Shown here one piece after another: positions 8,350-17,052 of a stretch of 64,000 bases of DNA. Each line of letters begins with the position of its first letter. The stretch's first letter is position 1. This stretch comes from Chryseobacterium indicum (GTDB taxonomy: Bacteria > Bacteroidota > Bacteroidia > Flavobacteriales > Weeksellaceae). The stretch is taken from positions 1,488,001 to 1,552,000 of the forward strand of contig NZ_JACSGT010000001.1 of assembly GCF_021504595.1 (NCBI RefSeq). The letters are read 5' to 3'. The notes beneath the pieces are model-generated. The model worked only from the letters and a program-made list of their open reading frames with translations, was not told where the DNA came from and searched no databases. A program made the position numbers and the translations under genes.

Positions 8350-9003
8350 TTGCAGACATTTGCAAAAAATAGAGTAGTGAAGATTATAGATATTGAGAGC
8401 TGGAACAGGAAAGAGCATTTCGAATTTTTTTCTAAAATGAAAAGCCCTTATTTCGGATTTACTTCGGAAGTAGACTGTACCAAAGCTTATGATGAGGCGA
8501 AAAAAAATAACCAGTCGTTTTTTGCGGCATATCTTTACAAATCCATGATAGCTGTAAACTCTGTAGATGCCCTGAAACTGAGAATTGTAAATGATGAGGT
8601 AATTTTATATGATGAGGTTCATGTGGGAAGTACAATTGGCAGGGAAGACGGAACTTTCGGGTTTTCATTTTTTCACTATTCTGAAAATTTTGAAGTTTTT
8701 AATGAAAGACTTCAGGAACAGGTAAAAACCGTACAAAATTCTAAAGGGCTCGGAATCAGTAATGATGGTTTGCCAATCAATCATATCAGGCATACTTCTA
8801 TTCCGTGGACTTCTTTCAGCGCGCTGCTGCATCCTACGAATTTTGATCCTAAAGAATGCATTCCTAAAATCGCCTTCGGAAAATTCAGTATCAGAGAAGG
8901 AAAGAAGTTTCTTCCTGTTTCTATAGAAGCGCATCACGGTTTGGCAGACGGTCTCCATCTCGCGCAATATTTTGAAGAATTCCAGAAACAACTGAATATT
9001 TAA
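8350..9003 (+). CDS. Chloramphenicol acetyltransferase (CAT) family protein
   Basis: A 217-residue protein of the typical trimeric CAT size. It has the N-terminal SWNRKEHFEFF motif and the C-terminal catalytic block EAHHGLADGLHLAQYFEEF, in which the HHxxxDG active-site His and Asp are intact. The family O-acetylates chloramphenicol with acetyl-CoA; distant members may act on other small molecules. The frame is closed 4 bp upstream of a TTG, and the alignment to family N-termini supports this TTG as start. There are no mobility genes beside it, so it is probably an intrinsic gene. Resistance is not proven by sequence. Confidence 0.85.
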   Translation: MQTFAKNRVVKIIDIESWNRKEHFEFFSKMKSPYFGFTSEVDCTKAYDEAKKNNQSFFAAYLYKSMIAVNSVDALKLRIVNDEVILYDEVHVGSTIGREDGTFGFSFFHYSENFEVFNERLQEQVKTVQNSKGLGISNDGLPINHIRHTSIPWTSFSALLHPTNFDPKECIPKIAFGKFSIREGKKFLPVSIEAHHGLADGLHLAQYFEEFQKQLNI

Positions 9004-9563
9004 TTTTTTCAGTCATTTATCCCATATTTCGTTATTAGATTTTAAACAGTCCGGACTAATTTATTTTTCCTGATCACTTTTATGTATCAAAGAGGGTAAT
9101 TTTTTGATTTTCAGAATACTACAAAAGAAAAAAGTTTTTCAGTTCCGGCTTTAGACTATATTTTCATGTGCAATTGATTGTAATCATAAAAAAAGATGAC
9201 AAAAACTTCTAGTTTTGTTCACAGTTAATTGAAAATGTCAAAAAAAATATCCCGAAAAATAAGGCAGCCCGAAGAATAACGTGGTATGTATGTGGTATTT
9301 TAATTATATAAAATTTTAATCATTTTTTCTTTCTTTGTCTTTGGCTAAAATCTTAATCGTTGTTTTCACGATATTATTTTAAGCATAAATTCAAAAACAA
9401 AGAAAAAATAAGCAAATAAATGGTATTGAAATAGTAAAATATTCAAAACTGAAAAATTACTTCAACCGATAAAAAATTAACTGCGGAACCGAAGTAAAAG
9501 AGCGTAGAAATTTATGCTGAAGCTTTTTTGGAAAGCGTCAGAAATTAGTAGAGATGAGAAATT
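9004..9563. other. 560-bp AT-rich intergenic region
   Basis: No supported gene, RNA or strong terminator is visible. Short AT-rich inverted motifs occur around 9320-9410, including a stretch that repeats CTTTGTCTTTGG-like and CAAAGAAAAA-like sequences, but I cannot assign them. It may be the decayed 5' part of a longer regulator whose end is the next gene. Confidence 0.4.
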
Positions 9564-9905
9564 ATGAAAAACGAAAAGACTGAATTCAATTTAGAAGATT
9601 TAAACCAAAAGATTTTTGTACAGGACGAGATTTTAGCATTAGCGAAAGAAAATTCGCCCCGTCTGCTGAATAAATTCAGATTGGTTGAGCCGGATTTCTT
9701 CAGTAAATTATCTGCAATCCAGCCCAATCTTAAAAACTCAGAACTTATTTTTTGTATTTATTTAAAACTGAATTTAACGACTAAAGAGATTGCAACGTAT
9801 ACGTTTGTAACTCCCAAAGCAATACAAAACCGTAAGAACAGGCTTCGTAAAAAGCTTAATATTGCTTCTGAGATGGATATTTATAAATGGTTTAATGATC
9901 TTTAA
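9564..9905 (+). CDS. Short LuxR-type HTH protein, possibly a remnant
   Basis: A 113-residue protein. Residues 55-110 form a LuxR/GerE-like helix-turn-helix (LTTKEIATYTFVTPKAIQNRKNRLRKKLNI), as found at the C-terminus of large Flavobacteriia TPR/transmembrane LuxR regulators. The N-terminal 50 residues resemble the linker before that HTH. No sensor domain is present and 560 bp upstream are non-coding, so this is either a stand-alone small DNA-binding protein or the surviving 3' end of a longer gene. Confidence 0.6.
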   Translation: MKNEKTEFNLEDLNQKIFVQDEILALAKENSPRLLNKFRLVEPDFFSKLSAIQPNLKNSELIFCIYLKLNLTTKEIATYTFVTPKAIQNRKNRLRKKLNIASEMDIYKWFNDL

Positions 9906-9920
9906 ACCATTTTTTTTTGT

Positions 9921-10655
9921 TTAAAATTCCAGAACTGCAGTATCCAGATCGTGGTACAATAAAACTTTCCAATGGTTTTCGATAGCTTCTTTTTCCCATT
10001 TCATCCTTAAATTCATCGCTTTTTTTCCGTCAGAATCACTTTTGTAAGCCAGATGATATTTTAAATAAGATTGCTGAGGAAGATTATCTGCTCCGTAAAA
10101 GACAGTCTCATTTTCTTCTTTCACCCAAAACACCTGCATAAAGGGAGTATGACCGCCAACAACTTCAAAGAAAATTTCGTCCGTAATATTTCCCTTGTCT
10201 TCATCCATCCAGACAATATTTTCAAGTTCGATCAGCTTTTCAAGCGTATCAAAATCAAAAGAATAATTTCCTTTATTTTCCAAAGCAAAAGCCAGTTCAC
10301 GTTTTTGGATGTAGATTTCCGCATTCGGAAAAGTAGATTCAAATCCGTTGTTTTCGGTTCTGGTAATTGTGGTTTCAATATGGTCTTTGTGAAGATGAGA
10401 AAGCAAAACTTTGGTAATCTGTTCAGGATGAACATTTTCCCTTTCCAGAATTTCTGAAATCACCGTTTTTCCCTCTTCATTTTTCCATCCGATTCCTGCA
10501 TCCAGAAGAATAGTATCTTTTTCTGTAATGATTAAAAAAGGGGTGACAGACATTCTGATTCCTTTAACCGTATCTTTATTTTCTTCAGTTAAAAGCGTAA
10601 AATCTTTGGTTTTACTGGTAGAAAAATTTCCTTCTTTCAGTGGTATGATTTTCAT
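9921..10655 (-). CDS. MBL-fold metallo-hydrolase
   Basis: A 244-residue metallo-beta-lactamase-fold protein. Metal-binding motifs are LLDAGIG, LLSHLHKDHIE (HxHxDH), a later GGHTPF and the FYGADNLP Asp region. I place the start at the ATG giving MKIIPLKEGNF, because family N-termini begin there; an in-frame upstream ATG would add 16 residues that look non-native. The subfamily resembles quorum-quenching lactonase-like and other small-molecule hydrolases, so the substrate is open. It is divergent from the DsbA-like gene. Confidence 0.82.
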   Translation of the reverse strand: MKIIPLKEGNFSTSKTKDFTLLTEENKDTVKGIRMSVTPFLIITEKDTILLDAGIGWKNEEGKTVISEILERENVHPEQITKVLLSHLHKDHIETTITRTENNGFESTFPNAEIYIQKRELAFALENKGNYSFDFDTLEKLIELENIVWMDEDKGNITDEIFFEVVGGHTPFMQVFWVKEENETVFYGADNLPQQSYLKYHLAYKSDSDGKKAMNLRMKWEKEAIENHWKVLLYHDLDTAVLEF

Positions 10656-10758
10656 GGTACAAATTTCCTGATTATTTATAAAACAATGAAATATTTCCGT
10701 CAATACCTTTCATCAGCAAAACCAATAAATATGAATACTTTTTCATCAGTAAATTGAG

Positions 10759-10766
10759 TATTTTTG
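10759..10766 (+). promoter_or_regulatory. -7 box upstream of the DsbA-like operon
   Basis: TATTTTTG fits TAnnTTTG, 45 bp before the ATG at 10811, in the intergenic region shared with the MBL gene. Confidence 0.5.
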
Positions 10767-10810
10767 TACTACTGTTTTAGTTACAAAACAAAATTTTTAA
10801 TTTAATAAAA

Positions 10811-11509
10811 ATGAAAGTAGAAATCTGGTCGGATGTGATGTGTCCGTTCTGTTATATAGGAAAAAACAATTTTGAAAAAGCATTGGAAAATCTGCCTTTT
10901 AAAGATCAGGTAGAAGTAGAGTGGAAAAGTTTTCAGTTAGATCCTACTTTAGACCCGAAAGAAACAAAGACAACTTCCGAATATTTTAAGGAAAAGAAAG
11001 GTTTCCCCGAAGCTCAGGCGCAGCAGATGATCGCGCAGGTAAAACAGATGGGAAGCGGAGCCGGAATTGATTTTAATTTCGAAAAAGCATTGATTACCAA
11101 TACTTTTTCCGCTCATAAATTATTGCATTTAGCCAAAAAATACAATAAGGCAAACGAAATGGAAGAAGCCCTTTTCATTGCTCATTTTATAGATGGTAAA
11201 AATGTAGGAGATGTGGAAACATTGGTTAATATTGCCGGTTCTTTGGGGATTGATCGGGAAGAAGCTCAGAAGGTTTTAGCTTCCGAAGAATATCATCAAG
11301 AAATCAGCAGAGACATTACAGAAGCGAGAAATAATGGAGTTTCCGGTGTTCCGTTTTTCGTACTGAACGGAAAATATGCGGTTTCCGGAGCGCAGCCTGT
11401 AGAACTTTTTGCCAGTGCATTGCAGCAGACTTACGATGAAACGGTAACTCCACTGCAAAATCTTTTGGATAACGGAGCTTCTTGTGATACAGACGGTTGT
11501 GAAATCTAA
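10811..11509 (+). CDS. DsbA-family (FrnE-like) thiol oxidoreductase
   Basis: A 232-residue cytoplasmic thioredoxin-fold protein with no signal peptide. It has a CPFC active site (Cys11 and Cys14) after strand 1, a helical insertion, then the cis-Pro loop (NGVSGVPFFVLNGKYAVSGA). FrnE-like proteins were named from frenolicin biosynthesis and act as disulfide isomerase/oxidoreductases in several bacteria, including under oxidative stress. The C-terminus contains two additional Cys (GASCDTDGCEI), which could be redox active or bind metal. A 10-bp gap to the nucleosidase gene suggests co-transcription. Confidence 0.92.
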   Translation: MKVEIWSDVMCPFCYIGKNNFEKALENLPFKDQVEVEWKSFQLDPTLDPKETKTTSEYFKEKKGFPEAQAQQMIAQVKQMGSGAGIDFNFEKALITNTFSAHKLLHLAKKYNKANEMEEALFIAHFIDGKNVGDVETLVNIAGSLGIDREEAQKVLASEEYHQEISRDITEARNNGVSGVPFFVLNGKYAVSGAQPVELFASALQQTYDETVTPLQNLLDNGASCDTDGCEI

Positions 11510-11519
11510 GCTTAATTAA

Positions 11520-12101
11520 ATGATAAAAATAAACGAAGAACTTCAGTTTTCGGTTGAAGATACCCTTTTTGTTTTTGCTTTGGATTCTGAAGCAGGAAAA
11601 GTATTTAATGATAAAAATAAACTGATTACAGGCATCGGAAAAGTAAATGCAGCAATGGAATTAACGAAAGAAATCTATCGTAAACGTCCAAAACTGATCG
11701 TTAATCTGGGTTCTGCAGGAAGTAAAAGTTTTCACAAGGGAGATGTTGTGTGCTGTACAAAATTCATCCAGCGCGATATGGATGTGAGAGGACTTGGTTT
11801 CAGCCTGTACGAAACCCCGCTTTCAGGAATTCCACCCGTTTTGGAATATGGTTTGAAAAGACACGATCTTCCGGAAGGAATCTGCGGAAGCGGCGACAGT
11901 TTCGAGATGAATCATTCCGAAACGGTGTATAATATTGTAGATATGGAAGCTTATCCTCTGGCTTTGATCGCGATGAAGGAAGAAATTCCTTTCCTGTGTC
12001 TGAAATATATTTCCGACGATGCAGGAAGCGATGCTGCAGACGATTGGGCGGTTCAGGTTCATCTGGCTTCGGAAGCGTTTAATAAAATTTTGTTTTCGTA
12101 A
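11520..12101 (+). CDS. Phosphorylase-superfamily nucleosidase (MTA/SAH nucleosidase-like)
   Basis: A 193-residue protein of the PNP/UDP fold. Visible features are the GIGKVNAAMELTKEI segment, LIVNLGSAGS, the substrate-binding VDMEAYPLA motif containing the conserved Met-Glu, and KYISDDAGSDA carrying the catalytic Asp. It is shorter than typical MtnN (about 230), lacking some N-terminal strands. The likely reaction is hydrolysis of a nucleoside to base and sugar; 5'-methylthioadenosine or S-adenosylhomocysteine is plausible but not certain. It is the middle gene of a three-gene run. Confidence 0.85.
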   Translation: MIKINEELQFSVEDTLFVFALDSEAGKVFNDKNKLITGIGKVNAAMELTKEIYRKRPKLIVNLGSAGSKSFHKGDVVCCTKFIQRDMDVRGLGFSLYETPLSGIPPVLEYGLKRHDLPEGICGSGDSFEMNHSETVYNIVDMEAYPLALIAMKEEIPFLCLKYISDDAGSDAADDWAVQVHLASEAFNKILFS

Positions 12102-12103
12102 AA

Positions 12104-12625
12104 ATGGAAGCAATTATCATTAAAAAAGCTTCTCTAAGTGATCTTGAAATCATTCAGAAAATAGGAAAAGAGACATTTTATGAAACTTTTGCACCTCATA
12201 ACTCAGAAGAGCAGATTCAGAAGTATCTTACCGAAAGTTTTGCGGAAGAAAAACTGATAAAAGAATTAAATAACTCTTATTCTGAGTTTTATATTGCTTA
12301 TGATGAAGAAAATGCAGTAGGTTATCTGAAAATTAATTTTGGAAATGCACAAACCGAACTTCAGGACGAATCGTCTGTGGAAATTGAAAGAATTTATGTG
12401 AAAAGTTCGTATCACGGTAAAAAAGTCGGACAGCTTTTGTACAGCAAAGCTCTGGATATTGCCATTTTAAAAGACAAAAAATACATTTGGCTGGGAGTTT
12501 GGGAAGAGAATAAACGAGCCGTCAATTTTTACAAAAAGAATGGTTTTGAAGAATTTGACAAGCATATTTTCCGTTTGGGAAATGATGAACAGACTGATCT
12601 GATGATGAAGAAAATTTTAGACTGA
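12104..12625 (+). CDS. GNAT-family N-acetyltransferase
   Basis: A 173-residue acetyl-CoA-dependent acyltransferase. The acetyl-CoA binding motif A is VEIERIYVKSSYHGKKVGQLL, and motif B contains IWLGVWEENKRAVNFYKKNGF. It resembles PaiA/RimI-like enzymes that acetylate polyamines or small amines, but the acceptor is unknown. Its ATG comes 2 bases after the nucleosidase stop codon, so the two are surely co-transcribed. Confidence 0.9.
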   Translation: MEAIIIKKASLSDLEIIQKIGKETFYETFAPHNSEEQIQKYLTESFAEEKLIKELNNSYSEFYIAYDEENAVGYLKINFGNAQTELQDESSVEIERIYVKSSYHGKKVGQLLYSKALDIAILKDKKYIWLGVWEENKRAVNFYKKNGFEEFDKHIFRLGNDEQTDLMMKKILD

Positions 12626-12643
12626 TTTTATTTAAATTTTCTC

Positions 12644-13288
12644 TTAAATCTCATAAATTTCAGCATCCGTAAATACATAGAATCTTCCTTTTTTAGGGAG
12701 ATTTTTTGTGTCTAAACCTGTGAATTCACTGAAAGCAGGAAGTAACAATTGATTTTCCGTAACAACAAAACAAGGCAGTTTGATTTTTTTAACCACAGAA
12801 TTAATGACAAATCCGGGATGAATGTGTCCCGTAATCTGAAATTTTTCATTCTTTTTCTGAAAATCGTGAACGAATAAAAAATCATCAATGTGTAGGGTTT
12901 CGTCCCTGAAATTAAGACAGAGTTTAGCTTCGAGTTTCTTTGAAATTCTGTCGTGATTGCCTTCTATGAGATGAAATTCAAGATTTGGAAATTCATTTTT
13001 CCATTCGCAGAATTTATCTACTCCGGAATTGTCTCCTGCGTGAAGCAGATCGCCGACAACGATAAATTTTTCCGGCTGAAAATATTCGATTAAAACGGAT
13101 AATCGCTGCAGATCATTTTCAAAAATATGATCGGAAAGCGCAATTCCGTTTTTGCGGAAATGAGCGGTTTTTCCAATGTGAAGATCCGACAGGATCAAGG
13201 CTTTTTCTTTTTTCCAGAATAATGCTCTCTGATTGGTTAATGTAAAGACTTCGTCCAGAATATGGATATTTTTTGTTACTATTTTCAT
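12644..13288 (-). CDS. pdeM: Ligase-associated DNA damage response endonuclease PdeM (MPE-type)
   Basis: A 214-residue binuclear metallophosphoesterase. Motifs are LILSDLHIGK (DxH), VVGDLLHAGDN (GDxxH), LIEGNHDR (GNHD) and ITGHIHPG (GHxH). The homologue from Pseudomonas putida (MPE) is a Mn-dependent single-strand DNA endonuclease encoded in a cluster with an Lhr helicase, an MBL exonuclease and an ATP ligase, the same set as here. The start is set at the ATG giving MKIVTKNIHIL; the in-frame upstream ATG would read through a repeat element and add unrelated residues. It is the last gene of the cluster in transcription order. Confidence 0.9.
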   Translation of the reverse strand: MKIVTKNIHILDEVFTLTNQRALFWKKEKALILSDLHIGKTAHFRKNGIALSDHIFENDLQRLSVLIEYFQPEKFIVVGDLLHAGDNSGVDKFCEWKNEFPNLEFHLIEGNHDRISKKLEAKLCLNFRDETLHIDDFLFVHDFQKKNEKFQITGHIHPGFVINSVVKKIKLPCFVVTENQLLLPAFSEFTGLDTKNLPKKGRFYVFTDAEIYEI

Positions 13289-13330
13289 AATTGTTTTCTG
13301 ATTTCCGCTAACTTTTGTTCTGATGACTAA

Positions 13331-13415
13331 ATTCGCAGCCCGACCTGAGTGGAGCTCTTTTTGTGCAGCATCGCGGAACAAAAAAGCGGGAACGGAGGGC
13401 GGATTAAGCTGCCCA
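13331..13415 (-). repeat. GCAGCCCG-type dispersed repeat, copy 1
   Basis: An about 85-bp G+C-rich element between pdeM and the helicase gene. It runs from ATTCGCAGCCCGACC to GGATTAAGCTGCCCA and contains GCGGAACAAAAAAGCGGG. The same sequence occurs in inverted orientation at 18675-18762. Its base composition contrasts with the AT-rich surroundings. Confidence 0.75.
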
Positions 13416-13423
13416 GATAAAAA

Positions 13424-15904
13424 TTATTTCCCTTTTTTCGCCTGCTGAATAAGTTTTTGAATTCTTGCATCCAGTCCTTCGCTGGAAAGCGTCTGTCGCA
13501 AACTGTCCACTTTTATCGGGAAACTCAGCGGGGTAAAAGTATTGGCAAATTTCAGGATTATTTTTGATTTTTCAATCCGTTTAAAGGCTTCCACCAATCG
13601 CTGTTCCTGCAATTGTGCATTAAAAACTTCTGTATAAGCCTGTCTTACAAGAAAATGATTCGGATCGTAATCTTCAAGAACTTTGAAAATTAATCCTGCC
13701 GAACTTTGCAGAGATTTGTTGGAACGCTGTTTTCCTGCATAATTCTGGATCACCATTCCGGAAATGACCGCAATGTCACGGAATTTTCTTCTTGCCATTT
13801 CTGCTGAATTGATGCTGGAAATTACATCCGTCATCAGATTTTCCCTGCTCAGAATTTTATGGAGATTTTCATCATTCAGCGGAATTTCTTTGTCGCTGAA
13901 CAGTTCAAAACCATAATCATTCATTGCCATTGAAAAGGAAATCGGAGCCAGTTTGGAGATTCTGTAGGCAATTAAAGCCGACATCACCTCGTGAACAAGC
14001 CGACCTTCAAACGGATACATAAACAGATGGTATCCTTCGCGGTTTTTAATGAGTTCCACCAGAAATTCGTCCTCTTTCGGGATGTGAGAACGTTCTTCCT
14101 GATTCATCAGCAAAGGATGCAGAAATTTCAGTTCTTTTTCTGAAGCTTTCGGATTAAGCGCTCCGGATAATTTTTCTCTTAAAAACTGACCTAAATTTGA
14201 ACTTAAAGGCAGTCTTCCTCCCAGGTAACTCGGCGCAAAAGCTTTTCCTTTAGCAGCGCGGACAAAAACCGTCATATCTTTTATCATTGCGACTTCCAGA
14301 ACTCTTCCTGCCAAAATGAATTTTTCGTCTTTTTTGAGTTTTGAAATAAAATATTCTTCCACCATTCCAATATAACCGCCGGAAATGAATTTCACTTTCA
14401 GCATCGCATCGCTTACGATAACGCCCATATTCATCCGGTGAAGCATCGCAATTTTTCGGGACGTCACTTTATACAAACCGTCTTCCTGAATGACGATTTT
14501 ATGGAATTCTTCATAGCTTTTCAGTACACTTCCGCCGATGGTAAGAAAATCCAAAATGCTTTTCCATTCTTCGTCCGTCATTTCCTGAAAAGCATATACT
14601 TTTTTAATTCTTTCATACAATTCCTGCGGATAAAATCCGTCACCGACCGCCAAAGTCATTAAAAACTGAACCAAAACATCAAAACATAAAACCTGCGGAT
14701 CTCTCGGCTCAATCACTTTTTGTTTTACGGCTTCCTTTAAAGCGGCAACTTCAATCAGTTCCAAGGAATGCGTCGGAACACAGTAAATTTTTGAAGTTTC
14801 GAAAGGGGAGTGACCGCTTCGTCCTGCACGCTGTAAAAATCTCGCAACACCTTTTGCAGAACCAATCTGAATAACGGTATCAACCGGCTTAAAATCAATT
14901 CCCAAATCCAGAGAAGAGGTGGAAACGACGGCTTTCAGTTTTCCTGAACTTAGATTTTCCTCGATCCAGATCCTCAAATGCGCATCAATCGAACTGTGAT
15001 GAATGGCAATCTGTCCTGCAAAATCGGGATAGGCTTCAAGCAACAACTGATACCACATTTCGCTCTGGCTTCGGGTATTTGTAAAAACAATCGTAGATTT
15101 TGATTCTAAAATGATGGGAACAATTTTATCGGCTAATTTTGCGCCTAAATGTCCCGCCCACGGAAGAATTTCCACTTCATCCGGAAAAACGGGAAGAATA
15201 TCAATTTTCTTCTGTTCTTTAGCGGTAATTTTTGTTTTTTTAATGTCATAAGGAATTAAAACATCCATCGCTTCATCCAGATTTCCGATGGTTGCCGTAA
15301 TTCCCCAGATTTTCATTTTGGGAGCATATTTTGTGAGTTGGGAAGTGCCCAATTCCACCATTACGCCACGTTTTGAACCGAGCAATTCGTGCCATTCATC
15401 GACAACTATGGTTTTCAATTCCTTAAAAAAACGTTCGTGATTTTTCTGCCCAAGAAGAAGATGTAAGCTTTCAGGCGTAACCACAAGAATTTCAGGCATA
15501 TTTTTTACCTGCTGCTGCCGCACTTTCGGATCTGTGTCGCCATTTCTTACGCCAACAGACCAATCCAATCCGATTTCGTCAATGGCTTCCTGCATTGCTT
15601 TGGCTATATCTTTGGATAAAGAACGGAGCGGCGTGATCCAGATCATTTTTAAGCCTTTTCCATATTTTTCAGGATGGTTTAAAAAATGTATTAGTAATGC
15701 TAAGAAAACAGAAAATGTTTTTCCGAAACCGGTCGGAGCAATTACCATTCCGCTGTAGCCGTTTTCAAATTTCTGCCACGTATCGACCTGAAATTTAAAA
15801 GGGGAATTGCCTTTATCCGCCATCCACTGCTGAATGACTTTGAAGCCGTTGGTATTTTCGAAGTTGCTCAAATTATTGTTTTTATTTATCGCAAAGTCAA
15901 ACAA
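13424..15904 (-). CDS. Ligase-associated DEXH-box helicase (Lhr-like)
   Basis: An 826-residue SF2 helicase of the Lhr-core type. Residues about 50-230 form RecA1 with Walker A APTGFGKTFSVFL, motif Ib VVTPESLHLL and DEWHELLG as the DExH box. RecA2 has TIVFTNTRSQSE, STSSLDLGIDF and QRAGRSGHSP (motif VI). The C-terminal half is the Lhr winged-helix and beta-barrel module. Lhr-core proteins are ATP-dependent 3'-to-5' translocases/helicases on DNA and RNA:DNA hybrids. It works with the ligase, exonuclease and PdeM of the cluster, probably in a DNA repair pathway not yet fully defined. Its 5' end is duplicated upstream at 16354-16480. Confidence 0.93.
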   Translation of the reverse strand: MFDFAINKNNNLSNFENTNGFKVIQQWMADKGNSPFKFQVDTWQKFENGYSGMVIAPTGFGKTFSVFLALLIHFLNHPEKYGKGLKMIWITPLRSLSKDIAKAMQEAIDEIGLDWSVGVRNGDTDPKVRQQQVKNMPEILVVTPESLHLLLGQKNHERFFKELKTIVVDEWHELLGSKRGVMVELGTSQLTKYAPKMKIWGITATIGNLDEAMDVLIPYDIKKTKITAKEQKKIDILPVFPDEVEILPWAGHLGAKLADKIVPIILESKSTIVFTNTRSQSEMWYQLLLEAYPDFAGQIAIHHSSIDAHLRIWIEENLSSGKLKAVVSTSSLDLGIDFKPVDTVIQIGSAKGVARFLQRAGRSGHSPFETSKIYCVPTHSLELIEVAALKEAVKQKVIEPRDPQVLCFDVLVQFLMTLAVGDGFYPQELYERIKKVYAFQEMTDEEWKSILDFLTIGGSVLKSYEEFHKIVIQEDGLYKVTSRKIAMLHRMNMGVIVSDAMLKVKFISGGYIGMVEEYFISKLKKDEKFILAGRVLEVAMIKDMTVFVRAAKGKAFAPSYLGGRLPLSSNLGQFLREKLSGALNPKASEKELKFLHPLLMNQEERSHIPKEDEFLVELIKNREGYHLFMYPFEGRLVHEVMSALIAYRISKLAPISFSMAMNDYGFELFSDKEIPLNDENLHKILSRENLMTDVISSINSAEMARRKFRDIAVISGMVIQNYAGKQRSNKSLQSSAGLIFKVLEDYDPNHFLVRQAYTEVFNAQLQEQRLVEAFKRIEKSKIILKFANTFTPLSFPIKVDSLRQTLSSEGLDARIQKLIQQAKKGK

Positions 15905-15950
15905 AGGATTATAAAAATCATCTTTTTAAAGATACACGATGGCATTTCAT

Positions 15951-15985
15951 TTATCAAGGAAATACAAATTGTATTTCCTTGATAA
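15951..15985. repeat. Perfect 17-bp palindrome
   Basis: TTATCAAGGAAATACAA, one central base, then its exact reverse complement. It is located 46 bp upstream of the helicase start. A second copy at 16485-16519 carries one mismatch. It could act as a transcription terminator-like hairpin or protein site; there is no T-tract. Confidence 0.8.
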
Positions 15986-16117
15986 GCGAAGCGGCTTAGT
16001 TTAACATTTAGTAAGCAAAATATAAAAAATTTTGTTTCTCCTTGCGATTAATTTATTATTGTATTAATTTCTTAATCTCTTCCAAATCATCAATTTCATT
16101 CACTGTTTATGCTTTTT

Positions 16118-16283
16118 AACGCAATGAGCGCAAAGATTTTTTGATTTCTAATTCTTTATATTTTTCGTTCGCGGAGGCACTTCGTTCAGCAAATGATAGC
16201 ACAATTCTTAGCTGAGTGAAACGCCCTTGCGAACGAAATATATTTTTCAAAGTTTTAAATAAAAACCTTGCGACCTTAGCGTT
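16118..16283. repeat. Element E, copy 1 (MITE-like hairpin)
   Basis: A 166-bp element with imperfect terminal inverted repeats: AACGCAATGAGCGCAAAG at one end and the complement of AACGCTAAGGTCGCAAGG at the other. It also has an inner inverted repeat (CGTTCGCGGAGGC... with ...GCCCTTGCGAACG). It is flanked on both sides by copies of the ligase gene 3' end. The minus-strand reading frame across it starts with a ligase-tail-like peptide and is not a gene. Confidence 0.75.
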
Positions 16284-16484
16284 TATAATTACTGTATCAT
16301 TTTTTTGAATCTCCTCCAAATCATCAATTTTATTCACTGTTTTATCCTTTCGTCATCCACTGCTGAATGACTTTGAAGCCGTTGGTATTTTCGAAGTTGC
16401 TCAAATTATTTCTTTTTATTTATCGCAAAGTCAAACAAGGGATTATAAAATTCATCTTTTTAAAGATAGACAATGGCATTTCAT

Positions 16485-16519
16485 TTATCAAGGAAATACA
16501 AATTGTGTTTCCTTGATAA
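16485..16519. repeat. Second copy of the 17-bp palindrome
   Basis: The same sequence as 15951-15985 with one A-to-G change in the right arm. Confidence 0.78.
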
Positions 16520-16651
16520 GCGAAGCGGCTTAGTTTAACATTTAGTAAGCAAAGTATAAAAAAATTTGTTTCTCCTTGCGATTAATTTATTACTGTATTA
16601 ATTTTTTTATTTCTTCCAAATCATCAATTTCATTCACTGTTTATGCTTTTT

Positions 16652-16815
16652 AACGCAATGAGCGCAAAGATTTTTTGATTTCTAATTCTTTATATTTTTC
16701 GTTCGCGGAGGCACTTCGTTCAGCAAATGATAGCACAATTCTTAGCTGAGTGAAACGCCTTTGCGAACGAAAATATTTTCAAAGTTTTAAATAAAAACAT
16801 TGCGACCTTAGCGTT
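16652..16815. repeat. Element E, copy 2
   Basis: Same termini and internal inverted repeat as copy 1, nearly identical over its length, again bounded by ligase-tail sequence. Confidence 0.75.
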
Positions 16816-16883
16816 TATAATTACTGTATTAATTTTTTTATTTCTTCCAAATCATTAATTTCATTCACTGTTTTATCCTTTTT

Positions 16884-17047
16884 AACGCAATGAGCGCGAA
16901 GATTTTTTTGATTCTAATTCTTTATATTTTCGTTCGCGAAGGCACTTCGTTCAGCAAATGATAGCACATTCTTAGCTGAGTGAAACGCCCTTGCGAACAA
17001 AATATATTTTTCAAAGTTTTAAATAAAAACCTTGCGACCTTATCGTT
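16884..17047. repeat. Element E, copy 3
   Basis: The copy adjacent to the functional ligase stop codon. It is slightly more diverged than copies 1 and 2 (single-base deletions in the T and C runs) and ends 6 bp before the ligase stop. Confidence 0.75.
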
Positions 17048-17052
17048 TATAA

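Larger units (their letters stand above)
15821..16353. repeat. 533-bp duplicated segment, first copy
   Basis: This starts inside the first codons of the helicase gene (CATCCACTGCTGAATGAC), passes the hairpin at 15951 and one ligase-tail copy, then includes hairpin element E1. The segment recurs almost unchanged from 16354. The copy is offset by 533 bp and differs by scattered substitutions and small indels. Confidence 0.8.
16354..16870. repeat. Duplicated segment, second copy
   Basis: This repeats 15821-16337: the helicase 5' end with a one-base insertion relative to the functional gene (so it cannot encode the helicase start), the palindrome, a ligase tail, element E copy 2 (16652-16815) and another ligase tail. 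Confidence 0.78.

Noticed and set aside
12644..13381. Longer PdeM start at 13381
   Set aside because: The additional N-terminal residues are read from the GCAGCCCG repeat and do not resemble the family.
16116..16337. 73-residue minus-strand frame starting MNKIDDLEEIQKND
   Set aside because: It is a fragment of the duplicated ligase end running into element E; not an independent gene.
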